From contig CAYQOU010000004.1 in the NCBI GenBank assembly GCA_964419255.1, positions 1 to 64,000 on the forward strand: 64,000 bases of DNA, read 5' to 3'. The notes beneath the pieces were generated by a model that had not been told where the DNA came from, ran no database searches, and saw nothing but the letters and a program-made list of their open reading frames with translations. The position numbers were made by a program, and so were the translations under genes. The stretch is from CAZPHU01 sp964419255 (GTDB taxonomy: Bacteria > Fibrobacterota > Chitinivibrionia > Chitinivibrionales > CAYFVL01). This document shows positions 35,238 to 44,862 of the stretch, piece after piece; position 1 is the first letter of the stretch; every line of letters starts with the position of its first letter.

Positions 35238-36083
35238 ATGCAAACAGATACTCAGGTACAAGACAAATTGATCGAGGTTCGGGGGTTGAGTTTTCACTAT
35301 CGTGAATGGGGAAATGCAGGTTTGCCTCCCGTGCTGATTTTTCACGGCATAACCGGACATGCCTGGGAGTTTGACCAGCTCGCCTCGGCATTGAGCTGTT
35401 CGTTTCATGTACTGGTGATTAGTCAGCGGGGACACGGCGCAAGCAGTTGGGCCGCGCAGTATTCACCCCATACGATGGCGGAGGATATTGCCGGACTTAT
35501 AGATGCTTTCGGATTTGAACGGGTCCGCATAATCGGACATTCGATGGGAGGAGTCAACAGCTGGATCTATGCGGCGACACACCCGGAGAAACTGGATCGT
35601 CTGGTGCTTCAGGACATCACCCCCGATGTGATCACTTCCGATGATGTGGTCGCCGGTATGACAATGATTCTGCGGGAATATGCGCAGGCACACTATGCCG
35701 ATCCACAGGAAGCGGTATCGTGGTATATGTCCGGGTCAAAGAAATCCAACCCCGGAAAGCTGCGGGAATTTGTCCTCAAAAACCTGGCAAGCAGTTCTGA
35801 GGGCATCTACACCTGGCGATTCGATGCGAAAGGTCTGCAAGGCTGGATAAAAAGCGCGTCCTCAGATCCGGAGATGCACTGGTCAGCACTTCGAAAAATA
35901 GTCTGTCCCGCACTTGTGGTGCGTGCCGGCAACAGTCATTTTACCGGACGCAATTCAGTCGAACGAATGGTACAAGCGCTGCCGAATGGACTGCAGGTTG
36001 AAATTCCGGGCTCCACTCATGACATACATATCGAGAGATGCGAAGAGCTGGTCGAGACCCTCTGCCGTTTTTTGACAGAATGA
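35238..36083 (+). CDS. alpha/beta-hydrolase
   Basis: A 281-residue cytosolic hydrolase of the alpha/beta fold. The oxyanion HGITGHAWEFDQL (about 34-46), nucleophile elbow Ser in IIGHSMGGVNSW (about 100-111), an acidic residue candidate in VRAGNSHFTGRNS, and the catalytic His in STHDIHIERCEEL (about 262-274) are all visible. Substrate is unknown; esters or lactones are possible. ATG at 35238 with GGGGAG eight bases upstream; the longer frame from 35181 is not used. Confidence 0.92.
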   Translation: MQTDTQVQDKLIEVRGLSFHYREWGNAGLPPVLIFHGITGHAWEFDQLASALSCSFHVLVISQRGHGASSWAAQYSPHTMAEDIAGLIDAFGFERVRIIGHSMGGVNSWIYAATHPEKLDRLVLQDITPDVITSDDVVAGMTMILREYAQAHYADPQEAVSWYMSGSKKSNPGKLREFVLKNLASSSEGIYTWRFDAKGLQGWIKSASSDPEMHWSALRKIVCPALVVRAGNSHFTGRNSVERMVQALPNGLQVEIPGSTHDIHIERCEELVETLCRFLTE

Positions 36084-36087
36084 CCAG

Positions 36088-36133
36088 GACGGCAAAGCCG
36101 GAAAATAAAGGATCAGATCAAGCAACTCGAACA
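36088..36133. repeat. short intergenic repeat, second unit
   Basis: CGGCAAAGCCGGA followed by AATAAAGGATCA, then CAACTCGAAC: the same order as the unit at 12536-12578. It lies directly after the hydrolase stop. Confidence 0.4.
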
Positions 36134-36239
36134 CAGAATTCACATGGAACAAAGACCACTATCGTTTGCTGCCCCCGATGATGCAGCCTGATGAGCTGAG
36201 ACAGCATCTTAATGGCATAGGTCGCCCGTGATAAAAATG

Positions 36240-36288
36240 TAAAAGACCTAAAAAGTCAATCATTTACCCTTGACAAGGCGGTCTTTTA
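36240..36288. terminator. hairpin between hydrolase and fibro-slime genes
   Basis: A 9-bp stem (36240-36248 with 36280-36288) enclosing an inner 5-bp stem (36255-36259 with 36270-36274). It is flanked by A/T tracts on both sides and lies between two convergent genes, so it may terminate both. Confidence 0.5.
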
Positions 36289-36343
36289 TAATCGACAGGC
36301 TCACCCCGGCAGATGATGCAATGAGCGCGGTATGGATTATCTC

Positions 36344-39300
36344 TTACCGTCTCACCCCAACCACAAACTTGTGCGTTTCAGTTTTGTTTCTCTTCAGGTC
36401 ATCGATTCTCAGCACCAGCTGATAGCTTCCACTGCCCACAATACGTCCCCTCAGGTTTGTACCATTCCATTCAATAATCGTTTCGATAGCCTGGGAAGCA
36501 TCATTGTGGTGGAAAGACTCGTATAGAAGATGTCCAAGCGCATCGTACACCCTGATTTCCACCGTATAATTTATCAGCTCCGGGGCTTCCAGCAGTGGTA
36601 TGACGTAAAACTTGATTGTCTGCATCAATGGATCGAATGGATTGGGGCCGATGAAAACCTTATACTCGACGGGAAGCGGCCGTATCTGCAGAGGGACCTT
36701 GCGATTACTGACATTTTGCTGGATGTTGTCCTGAAGGTCACCGACGCCGGCAAGTATATCTATGTTTACGGAATCGGTCTCAGAGGGATACTGCCCACCC
36801 ATTGACTCAACCAGATATCGATAGGTATACCCATTCTCTCGTTCCAGGAACTGCAGATTCATAGCATAGGTGGTCTGATTCCGTTTGTGAAAAACAAATG
36901 GTGTCGCATAGTTAATCTCGTCAATGGCTTCTGAAAACCGAATCTGCAGTGTATCACGAAAATCCCCGGTGCGGACAGGTGAGGGGAGAAAAAGTGCAGA
37001 GGCTATAACCGGGGCAGCGCTGTCGCTGAGGTAGTCGCTCTGCAGGCTGTCCTCAAAGTTATCGAAAGACAGCATATATTGCATAACCGCTTCCGTGGAC
37101 ACATCGGAAGCCGCGGGAAAGAGACCGGTTGCAGACACAATTATCCGAGAGCTGTCGGTGGTATACGTAATGTTTTGCGGAGCAATCCTTTCCGATTGAG
37201 CTGTTCCACGGCTGAGAATAAGGTTAATCTGCTGCAGATCGGGTGGGACATCAAACTGGATGACCGCCTGATCGATATGCCCGTCAGCATCGGCATCATC
37301 ATACCATCCGTATTGAGCGATCGGGGGTCTTGTGCGCAGCTGAATCGGCACCGGTCGATTGTCTGGATGTGCCCGATTCCTGACCATATCCCTCAACGAT
37401 CCTGTTGCGATAATGCTTAGACTGTCTCCCTGCTGTGGAAACATGTCGGCTGTATTGTCCACAATCACCCCAATCGTATCGGAACGCTTGAAATAGGCCG
37501 CGACGTCCAGATCCAACGGAGTGCCGTCCGGTTTGGTTAACCGAAGGGTTGTTCCCATTACAGACACCTCAGAAACCAGCTCCGAAAACCGCAGTAACAA
37601 TGTATCACTTCCCGCACTACGCCGCTCAAGCAGTATCGCTTCGGTAAGGAGAGGGCCGACACTGTCGTTTATCGTGAAATGCTGTTGCTCAAGCCCGGAG
37701 TTAAAGGCACCGTTGATGAAGCTGATTCCGAAAGATGTATCCGACGCAGTTGTCAGTCCCTCCGGAAATGGCTCCGGCAGGTAAACGGAAACATGGGTGG
37801 AGTCGGTTGAATCCAATACCATATGAATGGATTGAACGTTTCTTACATGAAGAGACGACCAGCACAGTATCATCGAATCGGGGGGAGCATCGAGGGGATC
37901 TTGAAAATAGACCTCCGCCCTGTCAACACGCCCGTAGCCGTTATCGGAAAAAAATGCCGCGGTCCGCACGGGGTTTGGTACCCTGCGCATGGGAACAATG
38001 AAAGTAATCACCCCCGACTGAGTGGGATCTTCGCGAAAGTAATAATTTATCCTGTACTCCCCCGCATCAAGCCCGACAATGGCGTTTGTATCGATAGTGA
38101 CACTGCCTAACTCGTCGCTGACCAGAATACCGCCGTAAGAAGGTCCCGGCGGCAGCAGTTGTGGCGTTTCCAGGAGTGGGCCGCTGAGATAAAAATCCAC
38201 CTGCGCCTCCACCGTATCGATTATCTCATCCTGCCCGCATGCGTAGTTGCCCTGTGATCGCTTCTGATATATGTCATAGCGCACGCCATCGGCCCGAACG
38301 TCTCTTTCGTAAAAAAGTGTACTGTTTGTCCTGAGATTCAGTGATGTGACCATACGAAAGTTTGATCCGCAGCAGTTACGTTCGGCAAAGAAGAGTTTGA
38401 AATTGTAAGTGTTTCCTTCCACGAGTCCAAGCGTATCAAGATCGACCGATCCTTCCAGCGGGCCGTGAATACCTCCCAGATCCACTACCAGTTGACTGTC
38501 GATAAACACCCACACATCATCGTCACCACGAAAGTAGAAGGTCTGTCCGGGAGTATACTCGAACTGCGCGGAGATTTCCATGGTAAAATGGTAATTGTTT
38601 CCGAAATAGTTTTCATCATCGATATTATTCGGATTCTGATAGTGAGGATTTCTGATCGTCTCGGCATCATCCAAATACAGATAATCATTTGCCGGAAAGA
38701 AAGAGGCATCATTGATCTCGAACAGGCCTTCATCGTTTTTATGCATAATCAGATTATGGCAAAACTCGTTGGTATAGCCATTATCCATTGTTTGAGTGAC
38801 AAACCAGTCGTCAAGGGAAGAAAAACACCGATTCACCGGCTCAAGCGCAACCGGCTTACCGGTTGGTCCCAGACGATCCTCTATATATCCGGCAAAATGA
38901 TCGAGACATTGAGGCTCATTCCCATCATCATCAACCATCGTACTCAGTTCGAAATCGGGATGAAGCATGCTGATATCGCGCAGGGTTGCCCCAAGATATA
39001 TGAACCCGCATTCGCCGGTGATTTCCGGAAACACAGCCTGGGAAACCGGCTCCTGATTATCGGGGGATGCGAACAGCCAGACAGTGTCGGATGTTTCAAA
39101 CTGTACTCTCAAATCTATGTAAGCCCCGTCCTGCAGGCCAGCCAGGGAATAAAAGGAGCTGTCGGCGGGATTGAAAAATCTCACCTGTATATTTTCGGTA
39201 GCCTCATCGAAAAACGTGTAGCTAAACCATCCGCAGTACTCCGTCTCAAGCTTCATCGATTCGATGCTCGAATCCGGCATGAGCACCCGTGGATTACCGA

Positions 39301-39766
39301 TATCCCAGGGAGTTAAAAAGAAGAGAGTCTTGCTGGGAGGAGGCACAAATTCGAAAACCGGAAGAGAATCCGGATCGGGAACCCTGATCCAGACATCCTG
39401 GGCCGTGGGGTGCTGGGCGAATATGTCTTGAAGTATCATCTGCTCCTCGCCCCCCTGATATGTATGATCCTGCCGGCGCGGAGCGGTACTCAAAAATTCG
39501 ATACGTTGTTCGGAATCTGTGGTCAGCTGGTTTAGTGTATATGAGTACCACCCACCTCCTTCATACTCCATCGATGTACCCGGATACCATCCGGTCTCAC
39601 TGGAGATGATATAAATTTCTTCTTCCGGACGCTCGTCTGCCCATGGACTAAGAAAATGAACGGTAATTTGTGCGAAGGAAGCACATGCTGCCATCAAGAC
39701 TGAGAGAAAGGCAATATTAACCGGTACGACTCTGTTTCGAGCAATGCAATTTACTAATCGATTCAT
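36344..39766 (-). CDS. secreted fibro-slime-domain adhesin-like protein
   Basis: A 1140-residue exported protein. Signal peptide at about 15-33 (VNIAFLSVLMAACASFA). Two similar beta modules follow (about 35-125 and 145-225), each opening with FLSPW/FLTPW and containing GWYSYTL/GWFSYTF. A fibro-slime domain (TIGR02148, about 250-495) has FRGDDDVWVFIDSQLVVDLG and FFAERNCCGSNFRM. The middle contains repeated Ig-like parts, and the last 110 residues (VFIGPNPFDP ... IEWNGTNLRGRIVGSGSYQL) resemble FlgD-like or secretion-sorting C-termini. The domain is known from Fibrobacter cell-surface proteins that contact plant material. ATG at 39766; GTG at 39772 is possible. Monocistronic. Confidence 0.92.
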   Translation of the reverse strand: MNRLVNCIARNRVVPVNIAFLSVLMAACASFAQITVHFLSPWADERPEEEIYIISSETGWYPGTSMEYEGGGWYSYTLNQLTTDSEQRIEFLSTAPRRQDHTYQGGEEQMILQDIFAQHPTAQDVWIRVPDPDSLPVFEFVPPPSKTLFFLTPWDIGNPRVLMPDSSIESMKLETEYCGWFSYTFFDEATENIQVRFFNPADSSFYSLAGLQDGAYIDLRVQFETSDTVWLFASPDNQEPVSQAVFPEITGECGFIYLGATLRDISMLHPDFELSTMVDDDGNEPQCLDHFAGYIEDRLGPTGKPVALEPVNRCFSSLDDWFVTQTMDNGYTNEFCHNLIMHKNDEGLFEINDASFFPANDYLYLDDAETIRNPHYQNPNNIDDENYFGNNYHFTMEISAQFEYTPGQTFYFRGDDDVWVFIDSQLVVDLGGIHGPLEGSVDLDTLGLVEGNTYNFKLFFAERNCCGSNFRMVTSLNLRTNSTLFYERDVRADGVRYDIYQKRSQGNYACGQDEIIDTVEAQVDFYLSGPLLETPQLLPPGPSYGGILVSDELGSVTIDTNAIVGLDAGEYRINYYFREDPTQSGVITFIVPMRRVPNPVRTAAFFSDNGYGRVDRAEVYFQDPLDAPPDSMILCWSSLHVRNVQSIHMVLDSTDSTHVSVYLPEPFPEGLTTASDTSFGISFINGAFNSGLEQQHFTINDSVGPLLTEAILLERRSAGSDTLLLRFSELVSEVSVMGTTLRLTKPDGTPLDLDVAAYFKRSDTIGVIVDNTADMFPQQGDSLSIIATGSLRDMVRNRAHPDNRPVPIQLRTRPPIAQYGWYDDADADGHIDQAVIQFDVPPDLQQINLILSRGTAQSERIAPQNITYTTDSSRIIVSATGLFPAASDVSTEAVMQYMLSFDNFEDSLQSDYLSDSAAPVIASALFLPSPVRTGDFRDTLQIRFSEAIDEINYATPFVFHKRNQTTYAMNLQFLERENGYTYRYLVESMGGQYPSETDSVNIDILAGVGDLQDNIQQNVSNRKVPLQIRPLPVEYKVFIGPNPFDPLMQTIKFYVIPLLEAPELINYTVEIRVYDALGHLLYESFHHNDASQAIETIIEWNGTNLRGRIVGSGSYQLVLRIDDLKRNKTETHKFVVGVRR

Positions 39767-39772
39767 CCCCAC

Positions 39773-40248
39773 CCCGAACCATTGCTGGTTTAATCCCCCT
39801 GGATATGTACTATGTGCAGCTTAACTGCTTTAAAGGTATAGCTTCTTACTTTAACGCTTAACGTGCCGCTGTGAATTTCAGACGGTATGTCATAATATAA
39901 CGCTAAATGCAAAATTTACTTTCTATTTTTGGAAATTATTGTATCCTAACACCTAACATATTTTATTGTTATAAAACTGCCGGCTGCGCGCCGACCTAAG
40001 GCATTTATCTTCTGTTCTGAAAAAGCTCACCGATGTTTACCATCCGGAGCGTTGTGCAGACTGGTCGGTTCCGGACTGTGCCGATACCCTGCCCATATTC
40101 AAGCCCCCTCTGATTTTGGCGCCTTTTATTGGCCTCACCGACACTCTAACCTTTCGCACATTCTCTTTCATGACATATTTTAACCTTTCTGTTTCAACAC
40201 AAGTTATGCGGCTCTGATGGGATGATTCGTGCAATCCCCTTTAGGGCG
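39773..40248. other. gene-poor region upstream of purC
   Basis: AT-rich up to about 39990, then mixed. A 43-codon minus-strand frame within 40037-40171 (MKENVRKVRVSVRPIKGAKI) has no convincing RBS or family and is not called. It should hold the fibro-slime promoter in its left part; none was assigned. Confidence 0.4.
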
Positions 40249-40331
40249 TGAGGGTTGAAGCGATCGCGCGCAATACCCTCAGGGGTATTTTCAAGATTGC
40301 TAACTCCCTAATGCCCAAGGCGTTAGCCAAT
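40249..40331 (+). promoter_or_regulatory. structured leader upstream of purC with alternative hairpins
   Basis: Three possible stems: I, TGAGGGT (40249-40255) with ACCCTCA (40275-40281); II, AATACCC (40272-40278) with GGGTATT (40283-40289); III, ATTGCTAAC (40296-40304) with GTTAGCCAAT (40322-40331, one bulge). Stems I and II share bases and cannot form together, the arrangement found in attenuators. It ends 71 bp before the purC start. It could also be the end of a decayed hairpin-rich mobile element. Confidence 0.45.
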
Positions 40332-40402
40332 CGCAGCAAGAGAATCACACAGTTTTTTATTCGTCCCGGCCCATAAAAGTTTTTTAGGTAATAAGGGTGC
40401 TT

Positions 40403-41371
40403 ATGGTTACAAAAGATCTCATTCGGGCAAATATCAAAAATTGCCTCGATACTGTTTCTTTTCTTCCCCTGCCCGGGCCCAGACAGGGAAAGGTACGGGA
40501 TTCATTCGATCTTGGCGATAAACTGGTACTGGTCACCACCGATCGGCAGAGCGCATTCGATCGTATTCTGGCCCTTGTGCCATTCAAAGGCCAGGTTCTC
40601 AATCAGGTGAGCGGTTTCTGGTTTGATCAAACCCGTGATATCGTACAAAATCATGTTATCGCGTTACCCGACCCCAACGTAACGGTTGCCAAAAAGTGCA
40701 CCCCTTTTCCGATCGAGTTCGTGATGCGTGGATATTTGACCGGCTCAACATCCACCTCTGCCTGGACTCTTTACGCCAATGGTGCCCGCGATATCTGCGG
40801 AAACATCCTTCCCGATGGCATGACAAAAAACCAGAAATTCGAAAAACCGATTCTGACTCCCACAACAAAGAGCCAGAAGCATGATGAATCGATATCGGCC
40901 GAAAATATTGTTAAACAGGGGCTGATCGATCAGAAAACCTGGGACAAGCTCACTGAGATTGTTTTTGCCCTCTTTGAGAAAGGGCAAAAGATTGCCCGCG
41001 AGCACGGTCTGATATTGGTCGATACGAAATATGAGCTGGGAACGGATGAAAATGGAGAGATCATTTTAATCGATGAAATCCACACACCGGATTCATCCCG
41101 CTATTGGCTTGCCGACAGTTACGAGGAGCGATTTGCCACGGGTAAGGAACCGGAGAATATCGATAAGGAATTTCTTAGACTGTGGTTCCGGGAAAACTGC
41201 GATCCCTATAACGATTCTGAACTGCCTGCTGCGCCCGAGGAGCTTATCGTCGAGCTATCCAGCAGGTACATCAGGTTGTTTGAGATGATAACCGGAAAAG
41301 ATTTTCAACCTCCCGCCGCTGATACGCCGATCAAACAGCGTCTGCAGCAGAATCTTGCGGATCTGGGCTAA
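40403..41371 (+). CDS. purC: phosphoribosylaminoimidazole-succinocarboxamide synthase
   Basis: A 322-residue SAICAR synthase, joining CAIR and aspartate with ATP in purine synthesis. Visible motifs are RQGKVRDSFDLGDKLVLVTT (about 29-48), SAFD, the PIEFVMRGYLTGS stretch, and near the C-terminus VDTKYELG and LIDEIHTPDSSRYW. Longer than the 240-residue E. coli enzyme; it belongs to the longer form related to plant and yeast enzymes. ATG at 40403 with AAGGG upstream is preferred over GTG at 40397. Confidence 0.96.
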   Translation: MVTKDLIRANIKNCLDTVSFLPLPGPRQGKVRDSFDLGDKLVLVTTDRQSAFDRILALVPFKGQVLNQVSGFWFDQTRDIVQNHVIALPDPNVTVAKKCTPFPIEFVMRGYLTGSTSTSAWTLYANGARDICGNILPDGMTKNQKFEKPILTPTTKSQKHDESISAENIVKQGLIDQKTWDKLTEIVFALFEKGQKIAREHGLILVDTKYELGTDENGEIILIDEIHTPDSSRYWLADSYEERFATGKEPENIDKEFLRLWFRENCDPYNDSELPAAPEELIVELSSRYIRLFEMITGKDFQPPAADTPIKQRLQQNLADLG

Positions 41372-41551
41372 GCGGATAATCAACTGTCGAACATATTTTT
41401 TTGCAGATAAACTACTTTTTTAAAAAATAGGCCTGATAAGTTCAGGTCGCTGTATTACAATTACATACATGAAGAATTCGTGTTCGGATGAACGGATAAT
41501 CGGAATTTCTTCTTGATTTGTTGCCAGGATCATATAGAAAGGATCAGCCGC

Positions 41552-43012
41552 ATGGCTAAAGCGCAAGATGTGATGTCTACGATTGTGAGTTTGAGTAAAC
41601 GTCGTGGTTTCATTTTTCAGTCTTCGGAAATTTATGGTGGATTGAATGGGTGTTGGGATTATGGTCCGCTGGGAGTAGAACTTCTCAACAACATCAAACA
41701 GGCATGGTGGCGTGAAATGACCTACAGGCCGGATGTTGAAGGCATCGATGCAGCCATACTGATGCATCCGAGGGTCTGGGAAGCCTCCGGCCATGTGAGC
41801 AATTTTACTGATCCGATGGTCGACTGCAAAAACTGTAAGGCTCGTTTTCGGCTCGATCTTCTTCTGGAGGATCTTTCTCTGAAAAACAAAAAGAAGGTTC
41901 TTCGGGCAATTGATCCCGAAAAATACGGAGGGCAGCAGAGCACCGATACGATAGATGATGCCTTTGCGACACTCGCTACAAATGAAGCCGAGGCCGGTAA
42001 AATAGTCCAGCAATATGTCACCTGTCCCTCCTGCGGCCAGAAAGAAACATTCACAGAGGCACGTCAATTCAACCTGATGTTCAAAACACATGTCGGACCG
42101 GTTGCGGATGCCGGCTCGGCCGTATACCTGCGTCCGGAAACCGCTCAAGGTATTTTTGTCAATTTCCTCAACGTACTCAACTCTACCCGCCAGAAACTTC
42201 CCTTCGGTATCGCACAGATAGGAAAAGCGTTCAGAAACGAGATCAACACCAAAAATTTCCTTTTCCGGACCCGTGAATTCGAACAGATGGAGATGCAGTA
42301 TTTTGTCACGCCGGGAGAAGAGGATAAGTGGTTTGATTACTGGCGTGAAAAACGTATGAACTGGTTTATCCAGCTTGGCATGGATAAAGACAAACTTCGC
42401 TGGCACAAACATGACAAACTTGCCCACTATGCGAAGGCCGCTTTTGATATAGAATTTCTCTTCCCCTTCGGATGGGGTGAGATTGAAGGCATTCACAGCC
42501 GCACGGATTTTGATCTCTCCCGTCACGAGGAGTTTTCCGGCAAGAATCTAAAATATTATGATGACCTGAAGAAAGAACATTATGTGCCGTATGTGATAGA
42601 AACATCTGTCGGGGCAAGCCGCTCGCTGATGGCTTTTATTACCGCGGCCTACGCCGAGGAGGAGGTGGAATCAGCAAAGGGCCAGATGGAAAAACGCACG
42701 GTCCTTAAGTTTCACCCTCGTATAGCGCCCATGAAAGCGGCGATACTGCCTCTTGTCAACCGTGACGGTATGGATGAAAAGGCTAAAAAGCTGTTTGAAG
42801 ATTTACAAAAAAACTGGCGTGTTTTCTATGATGACTCCGGCGCAATCGGACGGCGTTATCGCCGGCAGGATGAAATCGGCACGCCTTACTGTCTGACAGT
42901 TGATTCGCAGACGCTGGAGGATCGGACCATCACCGTGCGGGACCGCAACACCATGCAACAGCAGCGAATCCCGATTGACAGTGCGAAGCACTATCTGATG
43001 GAAAACCTGTAG
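41552..43012 (+). CDS. glyS: glycyl-tRNA synthetase, single-chain type
   Basis: A 486-residue class II synthetase charging tRNA-Gly, of the dimeric single-chain type rather than the alpha2beta2 form. Motif 1 area has GGLNGCWDYGPLGVELLNNI; a zinc-ribbon-like insertion carries CKNC (about 91-94) and CPSC (about 163-166); motif 2 has RPETAQGIFVNF and the FRNEINTKNFLFR region; motif 3 is represented by SVGASRSLMAF. ATG at 41552 with AAAGGA about ten bases upstream; the frame upstream has no RBS. Confidence 0.96.
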   Translation: MAKAQDVMSTIVSLSKRRGFIFQSSEIYGGLNGCWDYGPLGVELLNNIKQAWWREMTYRPDVEGIDAAILMHPRVWEASGHVSNFTDPMVDCKNCKARFRLDLLLEDLSLKNKKKVLRAIDPEKYGGQQSTDTIDDAFATLATNEAEAGKIVQQYVTCPSCGQKETFTEARQFNLMFKTHVGPVADAGSAVYLRPETAQGIFVNFLNVLNSTRQKLPFGIAQIGKAFRNEINTKNFLFRTREFEQMEMQYFVTPGEEDKWFDYWREKRMNWFIQLGMDKDKLRWHKHDKLAHYAKAAFDIEFLFPFGWGEIEGIHSRTDFDLSRHEEFSGKNLKYYDDLKKEHYVPYVIETSVGASRSLMAFITAAYAEEEVESAKGQMEKRTVLKFHPRIAPMKAAILPLVNRDGMDEKAKKLFEDLQKNWRVFYDDSGAIGRRYRRQDEIGTPYCLTVDSQTLEDRTITVRDRNTMQQQRIPIDSAKHYLMENL

Positions 43013-43035
43013 GGACAGCTATATACCTGCATAGA

Positions 43036-43064
43036 CCATAAGAGGCGGCACTCCCCTCTTATGG
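43036..43064. terminator. hairpin between glyS and ddl
   Basis: A perfect 10-bp stem (43036-43045 with 43055-43064) and nine-base loop, followed by a small second hairpin and GTTTTGT. The T tract is short, so it may be a weak terminator or an RNA-processing hairpin. Confidence 0.55.
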
Positions 43065-43126
43065 CAACTGGTTGCAGTTTTGTAAAAGATGTGAAAGCAC
43101 CGAACTTTTTTAACGGGATCTGATGT

Positions 43127-44158
43127 ATGAATGTAAATGTGGTGATGGGCGGACCGTCAGCTGAACACGAGATTTCTCTGGCCACCGGCAGAGGGGTTCT
43201 TCAAAATATCGATCGCAAAAAGTACAATGCCCGTGCAGTGGTCATAACACGCGACAGCAAGTTTTATTACTGCACTTCCGAATCAGTCCCTACCCCCCAA
43301 GCCCTGGAAGACCCGGCATCTTCCCCGGATTTTACCGGCCCAGTCGAAATAACCCAGTCACATTCAATCTGGCAGGACTGTGATGTAGCCTTTCTGGCTT
43401 TACACGGAGAGTTTGGGGAGGATGGTCAGTTCCAGGGTTTTCTGCAAACCATAGGAGTGGCCTATACAGGCTCTGGGGTCTATGCCAGTGCAGTAGGAAT
43501 GAATAAAGTCACTATCAAACAGCTGTGCGAGAAATTCGGCTTAAGTACTCCACCCTATACTGTTATCACAAGCGCCGACCCTGTCCAGCAAATCGATCAT
43601 TTGATAAAAGAACATGGCTTGCCCTGCTATGTCAAATGTCCGCAATCGGGTTCCAGCCGCCTTATGGGACGAGCCGGATCGCGTGAGGAGTTGCGCAGTC
43701 TCCTTGAGGAGTTTCGTGACCAGTCAAGAATCATTCTTGTGGAGCGTGCGATCTGCGGGGATGAATACTCTTGTCCGATTCTCTCGCGTGCCGACGGCAC
43801 GCTTACGGCTCTTCCACCGATACTAATCCGTCCGGTAAAGGGTACATTCTTCGATTATGAAGCTAAGTATACCAGCGGAGCGTGTGAAGAGATCGTTCCT
43901 GCTCCCTGTTCGCAAGATTTGACTAAACGCATCCAGGACACCGCGGCTGCGGTTCATACTTTTCTTGGATGCAGAGGCCTCTCCCGCACCGATATGATAC
44001 ACTCCGACAACACTCTCTATGTACTGGAAATAAACACCTTACCCGGTCTGACCGGCACCTCTCTTGCGCCAAAATCGTTTTCCGCCCGGGGCGGGACATA
44101 TACCGAGCTTCTGGACATCCTTATCCAGAATGCTCTATCCGACAAAGGACAGAAATGA
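43127..44158 (+). CDS. ddl: D-alanine--D-alanine ligase
   Basis: A 343-residue ATP-grasp ligase making the D-Ala-D-Ala dipeptide for peptidoglycan. It begins VVMGGPSAEHEISLATGRGV, has the family ALHGEFGEDGQFQGFLQT (about 88-105), the NKVTIKQL start of the ATP-grasp domain, and the metal-binding end VLEINTLPGLTGTSLAPKSF. All residues expected for activity are present. It overlaps tsaB by an ATGA, beginning a compact five-gene run. Confidence 0.96.
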   Translation: MNVNVVMGGPSAEHEISLATGRGVLQNIDRKKYNARAVVITRDSKFYYCTSESVPTPQALEDPASSPDFTGPVEITQSHSIWQDCDVAFLALHGEFGEDGQFQGFLQTIGVAYTGSGVYASAVGMNKVTIKQLCEKFGLSTPPYTVITSADPVQQIDHLIKEHGLPCYVKCPQSGSSRLMGRAGSREELRSLLEEFRDQSRIILVERAICGDEYSCPILSRADGTLTALPPILIRPVKGTFFDYEAKYTSGACEEIVPAPCSQDLTKRIQDTAAAVHTFLGCRGLSRTDMIHSDNTLYVLEINTLPGLTGTSLAPKSFSARGGTYTELLDILIQNALSDKGQK

Positions 44159-44862
44159 ATCAGTGGTTTTTAGGCATAGATACATCATCTACGGAGTTGG
44201 GGATTGGTCTGCTTCTTGAGGGCAAGCCGGTCGCGGCCTTCAGTCGATACCTACGTAATTCACATGCCGAGCATATCACCGACGGAATTTCTTTCATGCT
44301 TAAAAACAACAAAATTGCCCCCCAGGATATCACCGGGGCCGGCATAACCGTAGGTCCCGGCTCGTTTACCGGGTTGCGAATCGGCATTTCCTTTTTCAAA
44401 GGACTTTTCCTGACCAGGCAGATTGCCGTGCATCCGGTTTCGTCTCTGGAGGCCATTGCCATGGGATGGCACAGCCATAAAGCAAATATAACCGCAGCGC
44501 TTGACGCACGCAACGATAAGGTTTTTGCCGCCAGGTTCCACAGGAGTGAAAACATCATCGAACGTCTGACGGAGGATGTTCTTATGCCCGCAACCGATTT
44601 TCGTGCCCTGATCCATGACGGCGATATTGTTTTAACCGATACGCTTGGATATGCACGAAGCACCGTTTTTTCTTTTCTGGAAAACCGTCCCGAACATTTC
44701 GCGCTCGAGCGTTTTTCACTGCAAAGGGGGTTGGCTGCAGCTAAGTGCGCCTGGCAGGCGCAAGTCGATGGTATGCCGGCAGTAGATATTCAGAAGCTGT
44801 TGCCCAGGTATTTACAGGAATCGGCAGCTCACCGTCGTAAAACCTCGCAGGAAAAGTATTAG
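44155..44862 (+). CDS. tsaB: tRNA threonylcarbamoyladenosine biosynthesis protein TsaB
   Basis: A 235-residue actin-fold protein that supports TsaD in making t6A37 on ANN-decoding tRNAs. It opens LGIDTSSTELGIGLL, has NSHAEHITDGISFML and the diagnostic VGPGSFTGLRIGISFFKG (about 65-82), then SSLEAIAMG and ALDARNDKVFAARF. Start ATG at 44155 overlaps the ddl stop (ATGA), and its stop overlaps the next start, so it is strongly coupled in the operon. Confidence 0.95.
   Translation: MNQWFLGIDTSSTELGIGLLLEGKPVAAFSRYLRNSHAEHITDGISFMLKNNKIAPQDITGAGITVGPGSFTGLRIGISFFKGLFLTRQIAVHPVSSLEAIAMGWHSHKANITAALDARNDKVFAARFHRSENIIERLTEDVLMPATDFRALIHDGDIVLTDTLGYARSTVFSFLENRPEHFALERFSLQRGLAAAKCAWQAQVDGMPAVDIQKLLPRYLQESAAHRRKTSQEKY

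Noticed and set aside
40037..40171. 43-codon basic minus-strand frame upstream of purC
   Set aside because: Weak RBS and no homology signal; could be chance.
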